23,760 nt of DNA, from positions 1 through 23,760 of the forward strand of contig LRSR01009311.1 in NCBI GenBank assembly GCA_001579985.1, in the 5' to 3' direction. Position 1 is the first letter of the stretch, and the number at the start of each line of letters is the position of its first letter. This document shows, one piece after another, positions 9,398 to 19,976 of the stretch. This DNA comes from Hypsibius dujardini (taxonomy: Eukaryota > Tardigrada > Eutardigrada > Parachela > Hypsibiidae). The notes below the pieces were generated by a model. The model was not told where the DNA came from, ran no database searches, and was given only the letters and a program-made list of their open reading frames with translations. Made by a program: the position numbers and the translations under genes.

Positions 9398-10700
9398 TGT
9401 TAAGTCTATGAGTGGGCGCGCTGGAATAGGCGTGGGTTGAAGAAGTAACTCCGTCACAGCTGTACATGTACTCTCCTGTAGAGGGCGCCCGAGTCAGCTC
9501 CGATTGGTCAGCTCCGATTTGGGATTGGGGAGCTCTGCCTGATTTCAGGTCTTGGAAAATTCATCGGATTATCATGAATGACTAAAACATTACAGTTGAA
9601 GGGATTCTATGGGCTGTTGGAAGGACCCTTAGTGTAGTTAGCTAACTTTGATTTCAAACGGTGGAATGTGCTTGCACATCTAGAACTTTCACCGATCACC
9701 GTCTTTGTTGTTGCTGGTTCGGGTTATACTACTGTAATATATACGAAGCCTCTTGGGTTAGTTACCGTACAGTGTTTACATACTCGCACATGCTGATACT
9801 TGGACTACTCTACATTGTGTACACAATTTTTCTCAAGGAATTCACTGCAACCTTTCTAATGCCTTTCACCGTTAATCTCTCATGACAGTATTTGCAACTA
9901 CGTGGAAAATGACAATAACCGGACCGGATAGCTCAGTTATTGTTGATTGTTAATTGAACACTATGATGATCTTATTTTTTTCCGCTTATTACTACAGTAC
10001 AATGAACGGTTGGCTACATCCGGGGAAAAGGGGGCGCTATCTAATTGAGGCTCACAGGAGGAGAAAGCATAATCGTATCCTCTTGGTTCCACGAATCCGG
10101 ATGGAAGATGTGATAGCCTCCAGCGCTATCGGATGAAGCAACTTAAAAGGCGCGATCTAGATTAACGGACAGCCGGGGGAGAGCGCGGATAAAGGCGATG
10201 GAAGGGGACGCGCGCGATGCGTACTACAATTAAAAAGGACTTTTTGTCCGGAAGCGCGCAATCTGTTCCCAAAGAGCGCTCTCCGGGTCGACGGGGGCCG
10301 GCAATTCACAAGGCCTTTTCCACGTCAAATCGATTAATTTACAAGCAGTGTACGGGGTAATACAGTGGGCCAGCGGCGCGTCGCATCAATTACCGTTAAC
10401 TGAACTGGCGGCAAACGCAGCAGCAAAAGAATGTGTTCACAGACAACAACGAAAAAGGGACATCATCATCATGCGCGCCAACGGACTCGGAGGAGCCATA
10501 TACACGTTGTACATACAGACAAATCATCAGCGCTCTCCTCCCAGTTCCAGGGTCGATGACATGAAAAGCAAATTTGTTTCTTGATTCACCCCCGAGGATA
10601 CGGCGGAGGCGGAGGAAGAGTCGGAGGAGCAGCAGGAGAGAGATGGGGTGATGAAGCGTGTTGAGACGAGAGAAGAAAGGGGGTAGAAAAACAAAATTCG
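9398..10700. other. Intergenic region downstream of the Cys-rich gene
   Basis: No convincing gene. A GC-rich block at about 10150-10320 contains GGGGGAGAGCGC and, 110 bp on, an inverted GAGCGCTCTCC, which could be regulatory. The right end, 10584-10700, should hold the 3' UTR of the minus-strand gene that stops at 10701. Confidence 0.35.
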
Positions 10701-12704
10701 TTAAGCGGGAGTGGCGCCTGGTGCGACGGCGGCTGGGGGTGCTCCTGCAGCTCCGGCTTTTGCTTTCCGGGTCCTCTTCTGGCAGATATTCTCCACGCAA
10801 GCCAGCTTAGACCTCGTGTTCCCGAATGAGTTGCAGTCGGCCTTTGTTGTGCAAGCTAACAATAATAAATGAAATACGGATTAGCGGGCACTATAAACAA
10901 TTACAATTTGAGCTGTCTGTCTGTGGCCCTTCTGGGTCACATCCCATACTTGTCTGTCTGTCTTTGTGTCTGCGTGCCTGCTTTTCTGCCGATCTACGTA
11001 CCAGTTTGTTTGTCTGTCTACCTGTCTATCTGTCTGAGAGTAAGTCTACCTGCTGCCTGAGACCAAAAACTGTCTCAGTGATGGTTCGAAGACTACAATC
11101 GCCCAATTGGTATGTAGTGTCTGAATTAAGTGAGCAGTAGCAATTTGTTTGTCCATCAGTTTTAATGGTCATTAATCGTCACGCTGACAGACAGACAGAC
11201 AAACAGACAGACAGTGGTACTTACTGTTCCAGCAACGCTTGTCAGGGTAGCCCGACAATTTGGCGCATCGCTGTACTCCTCCTGTTGCGGATGCAGTGCA
11301 GCAGTCGCTGTCCTCCAAGCAAACCTTCGGCCCGCAGAAGTCACATCGACCGCGCGAGCAGCGGGTCGTCAGCTTCTTGGCTCCCGACAGATTCTGGCAG
11401 TCCTTATCGGCCACACAGGTTTGGTCGTCGGCAGCTGTAATCGCACAACACACCAACACAATGCAACTATAGTATACCGGACACGGATCTTCGGACAAGT
11501 TATCAACTACTTATCATGACTTTTTCAAGGAGGCGTGGGAGGGGAAGAACCACCAACCAACCAACCGACCAACCAACCAACTAACCAGCCGACCAACCGA
11601 CCAACCGACCAACGCACCTTTGAAGATGTTGGCAACGGAATCGCGACCGCATAACTTCAGCTTGTCAGTCACACATCTGTTCCCGCCTCGTGTGCCGCAG
11701 TCCGCGTCTGTAATCAAACCTCATGATGGCCGAAAAATAGCGGGTGTGATGGAATGAAAATATACGCGCAGTCGCGGAACCAATTCCAGTGACAAGAGAT
11801 TGCGTGTTTTCGTGCAGCTGGGAGACAGACAGACGGAAACGTTTACAGCAGTTGATGTGTGAGGCGGGTTGTATTTTTAAAGAAGATTTGACAGGCTCCC
11901 ATAACACCCATGTGACATGAACAGGCTGCGTACGAATAGTAATTGCCGATCCAATCAATTCCGTTAAACGACTTTTAAACCATGATTAATGTTTTTTTGA
12001 GCCTTAACTGTTTAAACTGATCTCTAACACTATGTATATCAAAATCACTCGAGAAAAGGTTGCAAGGACCATTCAATGTGATATTTCCTGAGCCGTGAAA
12101 AACATTGTACTACTCTAAGAATCTACTACCATTACTTTTATCGATGCAAAAACATTGGCATTTACTGGTTGTGATATGCGACGCTGTTACATATTTAATA
12201 ACAATTATCGTGATTCAGGTCCAATCGGTACAAGATAGGTACGAGGTGGACCAACAACTGATCCAGACAAGCTTTCTACCATCACTTCATCTATACTTTT
12301 TTACTTTGGTACAGCATATAAAGAAGTCCCATTTTCCAGTTTTTTTCATTTTGCAGAACTTCACAAATTGAATTCCTCATTGACGGGCAGCATATAGAAG
12401 CACAAAAGATAACTCACCTGACTGGCAAGACAGGGCTTTTCCCGACGCGACACGGTTCATGAAAGTCTTGAGATCGCGCTCGTCCCTGGTTCCTCCGGTG
12501 CGACCGGCGGACCGACCGGCGGACGCTGTCCTGTTTGGATTGCGCGCACCTGCAAAGCACAAAATCAGTTTCCGAAGATATATAGACATGTCTGTAAGAG
12601 AACATGTCCGTATGAGAAAAACTGCTGACCAGCAGCGGCTCACCTTGTACAACATGGGCAACGGTAACCAGAAGGACAATGGAACAGAGGAAATAGGTCT
12701 GCAT
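10701..12704 (-). CDS. Secreted Cys-rich protein with four C-x5-C modules, five exons
   Basis: Exons in order: 12704-12644, 12549-12418, 11707-11618, 11434-11225 and 10855-10701. All introns are GT-AG with matching phases, giving 215 aa. Residues 1-21 (MQTYFLCSIVLLVTVAHVVQ) form a clear signal peptide. A basic Arg/Gly/Ser/Thr-rich linker follows (about 22-58), then 18 cysteines. Four modules start with a C-x4-D-C motif: CQSDADC at 62, CVADKDC at 101, CLEDSDCC at 133 and CTTKADC at 166. Two of them continue C-x11/12-C-x4-C. The tail (190-215) is basic, then Ala/Pro-rich. This resembles disulfide-rich extracellular modules such as the Dickkopf or EB type, but I cannot name a family. Module starts fall at or near exon borders, suggesting growth by exon duplication. 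The protein should be secreted with up to nine disulfides; its function is unknown. Confidence 0.85.
10914..11042. repeat. Degenerate (CTGT)n tract in an intron
   Basis: Interrupted CTGT words (CTGTCTGTCTTTGTGTCTG and similar) within the last intron of the Cys-rich gene (10856-11224). The opposite end of the same intron carries GACA, so the two tracts are inverted relative to each other. Confidence 0.8.
11187..11215. repeat. (GACA)n tract next to a splice donor
   Basis: Short GACA array starting 4-9 bp inside the intron after the donor at 11224-11219 of the Cys-rich gene. On the transcript it reads CTGT repeated. Confidence 0.85.
11551..11617. repeat. (CCAA/CCGA)n tract abutting a splice donor
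   Basis: Tetranucleotide array of CCAA and CCGA units. In the transcript direction the intron starts GTGCG and goes straight into TTGG/TCGG repeats, directly after Cys-rich exon 3 (lower end 11618). Confidence 0.85.
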
Positions 12705-13677
12705 TTTTACAGCGGGAAAAGAGGAAAAATAGTCTGGAATCGAGAGAACGGAATCGCTCTGACTGTTTGCTGAAGGGAAAGATGCAAGTGCCTACTAGCA
12801 AGCAGCCATCCCAACCGAAATGATATTCCGCAGACTATACTAGTACAGTCGTGTCCGACACTCGATCAAGGCTCCGATGAACTATCCAAATATCCAAAAG
12901 TAGCAAAGCTGTTTCGGATATTTATGTATGTGTATAAATGCCTCGACAGAAAGCGATCTAGTTTGCAACTCCACACCGACCAGCCGATCGCCCGAGTCGT
13001 CGTCGTCGTCCTCGTTGAGATCAGTTTGCATTCAGGAAAAGAAAGAGAAGAAGTCGCCTCGGGAATCGAGTACGTTTGCACAACTGCTTAGACCAGAAAC
13101 AGTAGATACGAGTACGAGTACGTATTGGCGTTGTTTTCTTTGGCTAATCTTTTAGACAAACTCTCGGATCGCGCCACCCGTTAAACCAGTACGGCACACT
13201 CCTCTCTCTCTCTCTCTTTCTCCCTTTCGAGAGAGCTACTGTATTTGCAGTGGTTATACAAATTGATGCTGTGATACTCCCCACACGTACGGGGGTACAA
13301 GCTGATTTCCCTCCGCTCTCGGCTTTCCCCCCACCGGACGGTCCGACCTAATTATAGGCCGTGCCAACAAGGACGACGACAACGCTCAAATCTACTCCAT
13401 CCATCCATCCCCCTCCCCCTACGACGATCATCTTTCCTTGCGAGTTCTGGCACTCGACTTTTGTGTTCGAGACACTACTTCCCAGATCGTTCCTGTCCTG
13501 ATTGCCACTGTACTCATCGTAAGCTGTTGTTAAAGCATTCCGGCTAACGAGAAACGAGTCACGAGAACGAGTGCGGCACTAGAAAAATTTCCGGTCGTCG
13601 ACGACGTTCTTTACAAACGTCCCGACAAAAAACGGGGAATCTTCACGGATTCTATGGAACTTTATCGTCCTTTATTA
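12705..13677. other. Region between the Cys-rich gene and METTL13-like 3' end
   Basis: No gene seen. It should contain the promoter and 5' UTR of the minus-strand Cys-rich gene. Simple-sequence patches occur at 12995-13012 (CGTCGT), 13201-13218 (CT) and 13398-13411 (CCAT). No clear TATA box on the minus strand. Confidence 0.4.
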
Positions 13678-14695
13678 TTATTCCGATGGAAAGTTCAATT
13701 GTGGAAACCTGCGTACAACTAAAAAAATAATGTCAACAGATAGAAAAACTGTCTTTGCACAAGGCCCCTTGAGGAGTATCCACTCAAACTCAAAAGAACT
13801 CTCCCCAATCACGCAGTCCCTTCCAACAATAATCACATGTACCATGCAACTTGTCAGAGGCTTCTCAGTCCGATTTCGAGTCAGGCGTTCCCAGTCGAAT
13901 GTTTCCACTTGCAAAGGGGTAGGAGTAAGTCACGTGAACGCGACTCCACCAAGACGGACCTGGAGAAGTGGACAAAAAACAGCTGACGTCCACACCTTCT
14001 TCATGACAAACAGCTCCCCATTTTAGCGTATGCAGGTAAATGCTTACCATCCAGCAGAATCTCGCCCCCTTTCTCGTCCATCATGCGATTGAAGTTGCGC
14101 AAATTGGTCAACAATTGATTTCGCAGGTCGTCCTTCGGGTGCATCGTCTGCTGTATCGTGTCGGGATTCACGTCCTCCGGCAGATCGAAATAGGAGCTGC
14201 ACACCGCCGCGGTCACCACATTTAGCTCGTCATCAAGTCCGACAGTACTGATGGTGTTGCCAAAAACCGAAACTATCTCCGACTCGATTTCATGAGCAAT
14301 CGTTCCCTATGCGGATGGAGAGGAGGAATGTAACGTGCAACGTAAGAATCAGGAAATTAATGCATCACAGTGATCACACCTATCGACATTCTACAGCATC
14401 CGCAAAGCTAGCCAGAAAGTCAGACGTATTTTCGAATCGAGCGAAATTGAACAGACAGGCCACATTCAAATAGACGAGCTACACATTCATAGACAGACAG
14501 ATAAGCAAACATGCAGGCAGATAGACGGACAAACAGAACGACCAACGAATGGAGGCAGACAAAGGGACAAACAGAGAGGTACAGAGAAAAAAAAAACAGA
14601 AAGGGCAAAGAAGACATACAGACATACAGACAGACCTACAGATAGATAAACAGACAGACAGACAGACAGACAGACAGATAGACAGGCAGACAGAC

Positions 14696-14734
<39 letters not shown>

Positions 14735-17700
14735 ACGGCCAACGAATGGAGGCAGACAGAGGGACAAACAAAGAGGCAGAGGGGTAGACAGAGAAAAAAA
14801 AACAGAAAGGGCAAAGAAGACATACAGACAGACATACAGACAGACATACAGACAAACAGACAGACAGACGATGTAGGAGGCTCGAAAAAGTGTCACTACA
14901 CCTACCTTTCGTGTCACAATGTTGATCAAACACATTCCTGTAAGAATCAACGATTTTGATTAGCGAAAAGATATCAATAAATTGGTAAAGATCACAGCAG
15001 CTCCTCTCACCAGCAGGATTGAGCAAACGGAAAAGAATTTGCAGAAACCTCTCCTTCACAAACTCTTCCGGCGGACAACGAAGCGGCAACGTTGGGTTCT
15101 TGGTATCGCAGTCCACAATAATAATGTCAAACCGTTCGCCGGCTGACAACGCGTCCCTGGCGTATTGCAGTCCGTCCGCCACGTGCACCGCACACCGCTC
15201 ATCAATTTTCAATCCAAAGTACTTGATAGCGATTCCGACAATGGCCGGGTCCAGTTCTACCGCTTCCACGCGAGCCGTGGGAAAGTTCTCATGGATGAAT
15301 GATGCCAGTACGCCACCACCGAGTCCGATCAGCAGAATCCGAACGTCAGCGGGTTCTGGCAGCGGAAACGCGGAAAAAAGCGGTATTATGGTGACATCTT
15401 ACGAACTGAAAGAACGTGACAGATTCAGAAGGCATACTTTCGCAGGCCAGTTTTTTGTGGTTCAAAAGTGCCGCGATAATGCATTTTTGATAGTCACTCG
15501 GGAGAAACATCCTGTCAAAGATCGGTGTCAGACCATCTCCCGAACCTGCATCTGGGAGTAGCGAATAAGCCAGTTATTTAGCATGCAGTATTTCAACATC
15601 TTCGCTATAACAAGGTCAAAAATAATAAAGATGAAGCCCACAAATGCTTATACCTCTCGTCAATCTGATTTCAGTCTGCGACACTTGCGGCGTATCCGAA
15701 AACACCAAGCGTCGTTCCCATTCCAGTCGACCCAACAACGGACGCTCCAGTATCCGGTAATCGCCAGTGGTCTGCGAGGTTCCTTCGAATATCACTTGGT
15801 CGCCAGAATCATGAAAAGCATCTGTCTCCGGGAAGGCACCATCCGTGATGAAGACCATCTGAATAGAGAGACACGTAGGGGAAAAAACGGTCAGTGTGGG
15901 TGTGGTACTTACGTGACGTAGCAAAAACCTTGTGCTAACCGAATTAAGCCATTACACTCGTTTCACGCAACGGCGGCTGTTGTAAACAGCTGCGAGTTGA
16001 AGTGCTTAATTCGGTCAGCGCAAGGGTTTGCCACGTGTGTGAGAGCTGTTACGTACGGATTGAAAGAGATTCGGCGGACAGAGATTTCGCATAATGGGTG
16101 TCAGCTCCTGTTTGACACTCTCAAAGTTGAAGCCTTCCACGGGCACTTCCACCACTTCCGCGAACATCACCAGCGGAGCGGCGATGTTTCGCTGCGCGAC
16201 TTCCTGACGACCTTCGTGCGTCCCGTACAAGTACGACTTTGACCTGTAAACGAAAGTAATCTTCACGAACGCTGTACAGTCATTGATAAGCAGGAAAAGA
16301 GAACGAAAAGTGTGATTCGCGTGGGAATCATTTTTCACCCCACCTTCCGGGAGGAATGATAAAACAGGCGGATGTGAACTGGGGTTTTTTGACATTCTGC
16401 TTGACGGGATACATGCAGAACTTGAGCTTCCGTTCACGGTTGAATATTTTCACGTGCTCTCCTTCAGCGACGTCATAATTCCTACAAATAAGAGTTTCTT
16501 CAATCACACCAGACTAACGGTAAAAAGGAATGCTGAAATTTTGAGGGTTAATACACACATGGCCATAATTTTGGGTGGTAGACTTTAAGCCAAAAAGGGT
16601 GGTCCGAGTTCGAGCCGAATTAAGTCACCGCGCTCACTCGCTCTTGACCACAGCTGATTATGCAGCTTTGAATCAATTGATCGATTGATTGAGCTTGTAT
16701 GTTTTGGCAGAATTTAGAGCAGCTTGCTCAATTTCATTTTTCCGTTGGGCCGCGCATCAAATCTAAGATTCAGGAGAAAGCAGTGGCAAGCTCTAGCCAA
16801 GAGTGGCTCAAACTCAGACCACCCTGATGGCTCGAACTCAGACCACCCTGATGGCTCGAACTCTGCCACCCAAAATTGTGGCCATGTCTGTATTAAAGTC
16901 ACCCTCGGCGTAAGCTCCGCGAAAAAGCCTCCATCGTCTGATGATCATGGATCCGGCGCAGAAACAGGGAGATATCCTCCACGCGGGTAATCTTCTCATC
17001 CGAACGCAGTTGCATATCACAGAGCAGCGGCAGGCCGGGCTTCATTTTGGTGAAGACAAAGCAGAAGACAACCTCCTGTTGCTCAGACGCTTCCACCGTC
17101 AACACGTGAGCTCGAACGGCGAAATTCCTTTAACAACACACCCCGAGCCTCTAATTGGAACGTGTGATCGCGCTTCTCTTATTAAATGATGCCTCCGTAC
17201 CTGTTGGCCATGGTGATGACTAACTGATTCAAGACGTGCCGCTGACCGAGCGTGATGCAAATGTATCGTCCTCCGAGCTTGAGCACGCGATCCACTTCGC
17301 AACAGATTTTGCCGGCAATTTCCGTGCTGGTCGCCGATCCGTCTGCCACAAGCGCGTCGAATGTCGCCTTATCCAACACGACGCTGAAGCTCTCACTAGC
17401 AATCGTCGACATCTGCAAACGCACCAAATCTTATGAAGAAACAAATATTGGAACATTATTTTAGTAGAAAATGAACCAATCGTTCAGTCAGCCGCGACGG
17501 ACATTCGAAAGAACCGAAACGTTCTATAAATTCCATCGGAAACCGCAGAAAATGTGTTTAGGAATAGTAGACAACAAGAATCGTTCAATCAATCGAGTGG
17601 GCATCGAAACAACTGAAAACAAGACATCAAGACATCAATCAACCACGTGATTGTACAACAAAAATTCAACCCAGACGAACGCATCAATCAACCAATCAAT

Positions 17701-18154
17701 CAATGAAAACATACATTCATCACGTCTTCCTTGACGAATTTCATGTCCGGGCAGTCGTCCTTGTACTTTTTGGCCATCCGATCCACCACCACTTGGCTGA
17801 TATCGATGTTCTACAACAACGAAACCCACTGCGCATTACCTCCGACACACGTGGGGATTGAAGGAAGAAAGAAACAGCAAAACAAACCGTGATCTTCCGC
17901 AAGCCGGTGTAGTACATCTCCGCACTCATCTCCGAGTTGCCGCACCCAATGACCATAATGTCGTCCTTGGGTTTGATGTACTTGCACAGGATATCGGCGC
18001 TCCCCAAGAAGTTGCCGTACCACTCAAACGCGGTGGAACGCGAAGCAAAGAAGGTGTCCCAGTATTTTGGATCTTGAAAGCCCTTCGGATCGGACGGGAT
18101 GATGAACTTGCCGCCGCTCAAGTTCACCTGTCGGTCCTGTTTTCCCGGTGCCAT
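13678..18154 (-). CDS. METTL13: METTL13-like eEF1A lysine/N-terminal methyltransferase, twelve exons
   Basis: Exons: 18154-17888, 17810-17715, 17412-17201, 17127-16903, 16481-16344, 16243-16057, 15858-15654, 15551-15438, 15355-15011, 14937-14906, 14306-14048 and probably 13718-13678. Phases match throughout, giving about 706 aa (human METTL13 is 699). The family methylates elongation factor eEF1A: the N-terminal half acts on a lysine, the C-terminal half on the N-terminus. N-terminal half: YWDTFFASR..FEWYG (31-46), SAM motif VIGCGNSE (68-75), NIDIS (90-94), VVLDKATFDAL (132-142). C-terminal, spermidine-synthase-like half: LLIGLGGG (489-496), VEAVELDPA, DIIIVDCDTKNPTL. The ATG at 18154 is the first in frame and fits family length. 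The C-terminus is the weak point: exon 11 may splice to 13718 (good acceptor TTATTTTTTTAG; AATAAA overlaps the stop) or read through to a stop at 14001, giving 708 aa. Confidence 0.93.
14446..14871. repeat. Large (GACA)n array with an internal segmental duplication, METTL13-like intron 10
   Basis: GACA/GATA-type repeats fill most of the intron between exons 14937-14906 and 14306-14048. Within it, a non-repeat segment containing CCAACGAATGGAGGCAGACA and AGAAAGGGCAAAGAAGACAT occurs twice, at about 14524-14633 and 14726-14835, a period of about 200 bp. Confidence 0.93.
15914..16041 (-). mobile_element. MITE D, copy 1, in METTL13-like intron 6
   Basis: Short element with inverted ends (about GTAGCAAAAACC on the left, GGGTTTGCCACGTG on the right) and subterminal TTAATTCGGT on both sides. 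Its reverse complement matches the element at 22423-22550 over the whole length, including AACGAGTGTAATGGCTTAA. It fills about two thirds of a 198-bp intron (15859-16056). The left end has decayed and the exact limits are uncertain. No coding capacity. Confidence 0.85.
16552..16892. mobile_element. MITE C with TTAA target duplication, in METTL13-like intron 4
   Basis: The ends are inverted repeats (TACACACATGGCCATAATTT and TACAGACATGGCCACAATTT when both are read inward), continuing through GGGTGG and GTTCGAGCC. Each end is flanked by TTAA (16548-16551 and 16893-16896), the target duplication typical of piggyBac-type elements. The right arm holds a 25-bp direct repeat (CACCCTGATGGCTCGAACTC). 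It has no transposase. The right TTAA ends directly at the splice donor (16902-16897). Confidence 0.85.
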
Positions 18155-18400
18155 GGTCGATGGGCAAAATTATGCCAAAGTGAGGGATGAGAAACTGCGA
18201 AATTAACGGAAATGCCGCAATGTTGGAGAAGTTCAGTGTGTAACAAGCCGCAGGACAAATTTTACAGGCAAATAACAACAGCTGATCCAGAGTATGAGAC
18301 AGAATGAGTTAAATAGATGCGTCATGGGGAACACACAGTTTTAATGCCTCAACGTTTGATCAGTCGATTCGTTGGTAAAAGGCTTGTTCCCGAGAACGAA
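18155..18400. other. Upstream region of the METTL13-like gene
   Basis: Should contain the promoter and 5' UTR of the minus-strand METTL13-like gene. No TATA box or initiator is clear and no open frame is convincing. Confidence 0.4.
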
Positions 18401-18620
18401 AAAGCTAAATGTAGTTTGTAGGGAAGGAAAAAGCTAGTCGTGAGGAATGAGAAGCTAATACCGGGAACAACAGCGCTAGATGTAAGGAACGGAACAAACT
18501 ATTGTGGGGAAAAAAAGCTGATTGAAGGAACGAAAAAGCTAGTATGTTGTCTTGTAGATTGTACGAAACAAAAAAATCTAATTTTAGCTTGTATAGGGAA
18601 CGAAAAAGCTGATTGTGCAT
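18401..18620. repeat. Decayed tandem repeat of GGAACGAAAAAGCT-like units
   Basis: Words such as GAACGAAAAAGCT recur at irregular intervals (18398, 18426, 18528, 18600 and others). The similar motif GGAACAGAAAAGGAGCTTT occurs at 20560-20790, so the two arrays may be related. Confidence 0.6.
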
Positions 18621-18723
18621 GTAGAAGCTTGTAAAAACCGTTAATTTAAAGAAATCAGGAAGGATCCTCCCGACTTTTTGGATTGAGTTTGCAACACGCA
18701 ACATCCACTAAGTATATGAACAG

Positions 18724-18794
18724 TACGGTTGCCCATTTATATACGGTACGAGTTGCCCATTTATATACGGTACGGTTGCCCATTTATATACGGT
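18724..18794. repeat. Three-copy 23-24-bp tandem repeat containing TTATATAC
   Basis: TTGCCCATTTATATACGG recurs at 18729, 18753 and 18776. It lies just past the stop of the minus-strand Tyr/Cys repeat gene, so it is probably in or after that gene's 3' UTR. Confidence 0.92.
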
Positions 18795-18831
18795 CATTTC
18801 AAACTAAGCATCTGGCATGTTCGAAACTGAA

Positions 18832-19420
18832 TCAGCCGAAATTGTTATAAACACAACCGCCATAAGCGTAGGTATAAATGTATCCGTTACAGCTATAGTA
18901 CACGTTGGCGGCGGCGGTCGCCGAGGTCGCCAGCGGCCCAAGTAGTCCGGTACCCGACGTCGCAGTGAGTGTTCCGGTGACGGTGCCGCCGGTCCCGATG
19001 GAGGGATAGGTGCACAACGTCGTCGGGAACGTGTAGAGAACCCCGTTACAGAGGTAATTCGTCGTGGTCGTGGTTCCCGTCACCGTGGATGACGTCGAAA
19101 ACGCCGGGTATGTGCATCCGGCAAAGGCGTACGAGTACAAGAGACCGTTACAGGAGTAGTAGGTGACTGCGGAGTTCGCCGTCAGGGATGCGTAGGTACA
19201 TCCTCCGAAGGGGTACGTGTAGAGGACCCCCTGGCAGGCGTAGTACTGTCCCTTACAGACAGCAATCAATCCTGCAAAATTTCCAAACATTTTCAGATTA
19301 CAAAATTTATAACGTATTAAGTGAAGTATTTGATGGATATATTTCGTATCATGTTAAGTATTTGATGAATATATTTTGCGAGTACGAACCCAGGAACAGA
19401 ACAGCAGTGAGCCTCGACAT
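18832..19420 (-). CDS. Secreted Tyr/Cys-repeat protein, two exons
   Basis: Exons 19420-19390 and 19271-18832 join in phase (G/GA) to give 156 aa. The short first exon holds the ATG and most of the signal peptide (MSRLTAVLFLGLIAVCKG), likely cut before QYYACQG. The mature protein has four repeats of about 18 residues: YYACQGVLYTYPFGGCTY, YYSCNGLLYSYAFAGCTY, NYLCNGVLYTFPTTLCTY and YYSCNGYIYTYAYGGCVY. Each has Cys-x11-Cys. Ser/Thr/Ala/Val/Gly-rich linkers of 10-45 residues separate them. Mature sequence has few charged residues. I recognise no family. An extracellular or cuticular structural role, or a Tyr-rich disulfide-linked material, is inference. The third repeat differs most from the consensus (TFPTTL for TYAFGG). 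Confidence 0.87.
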
Positions 19421-19907
19421 GCTTCCCGTAATCCAGTGCGGTGGTTGAGAGATGAACTTTCAAGGACAAAACGTGCGACCTGGATTGCTGCAGTCAGACG
19501 TGAAGAGTTCCCCGCACGCGACTGTTGAGAAACTTGTAAATCACTCGAAAAACCGCCCATTTCGCTAGAAACACGGAGACATTCAAGCTGCCACGTCCCA
19601 AAAGCTTTGACATATTGGTTCCAACCTGTTGTGTGTTGTCGTGGCGGCAAGGTTTTGTCTCACTTCTGACTGACTGGACATTACATAACAATATGTCACA
19701 TACATGTCTATGCACGCAGACAGTTATTTTATTAGTGGTCAAGAGCTAGCCACTTGAAAAACAGCTGACGTTAGACAAGTTCTCCCAGGCAGCGCTGAAT
19801 TCGGTGGTATCTTTGGCGGAAGGGTCTGCTCATAATCAGAAGGGGGACAAATTATTTTGATCTGAATGGTATTCAACAGTATTCATTCAAGGTTCTTGGC
19901 TTTCTTG

Positions 19908-19908
<1 letters not shown>
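19421..19908. other. Upstream region of the Tyr/Cys-repeat gene
   Basis: Expected to hold the promoter of the minus-strand secreted-protein gene. No TATA box at the distance seen in the prepropeptide genes. No other feature supported. Confidence 0.4.
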
Positions 19909-19969
<61 letters not shown>

Positions 19970-19976
19970 TCACTCT
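19909..19976. repeat. (CT)n microsatellite
   Basis: Uninterrupted CT for about 54 bp, followed by CTCA-interrupted units. Confidence 0.97.

Noticed and set aside
9918-9990. Possible tRNA gene (GGATAGCTCAGTTATTG resembles an A box)
   Set aside because: No B box, no pairing acceptor stem and no T-arm follows within tRNA length.
12105-12371. Hydrophobic plus-strand open frame of 88 codons
   Set aside because: It lies wholly in intron 2 of the Cys-rich gene and is antisense to its polypyrimidine-poor AT-rich sequence; no motif or splice context.
14479-14900. Minus-strand open frames rich in SVCLSVCL near METTL13-like exon 10
   Set aside because: They translate the intronic GACA array. One frame appears joined to a methyltransferase exon only because it reads through the splice donor at 15010.
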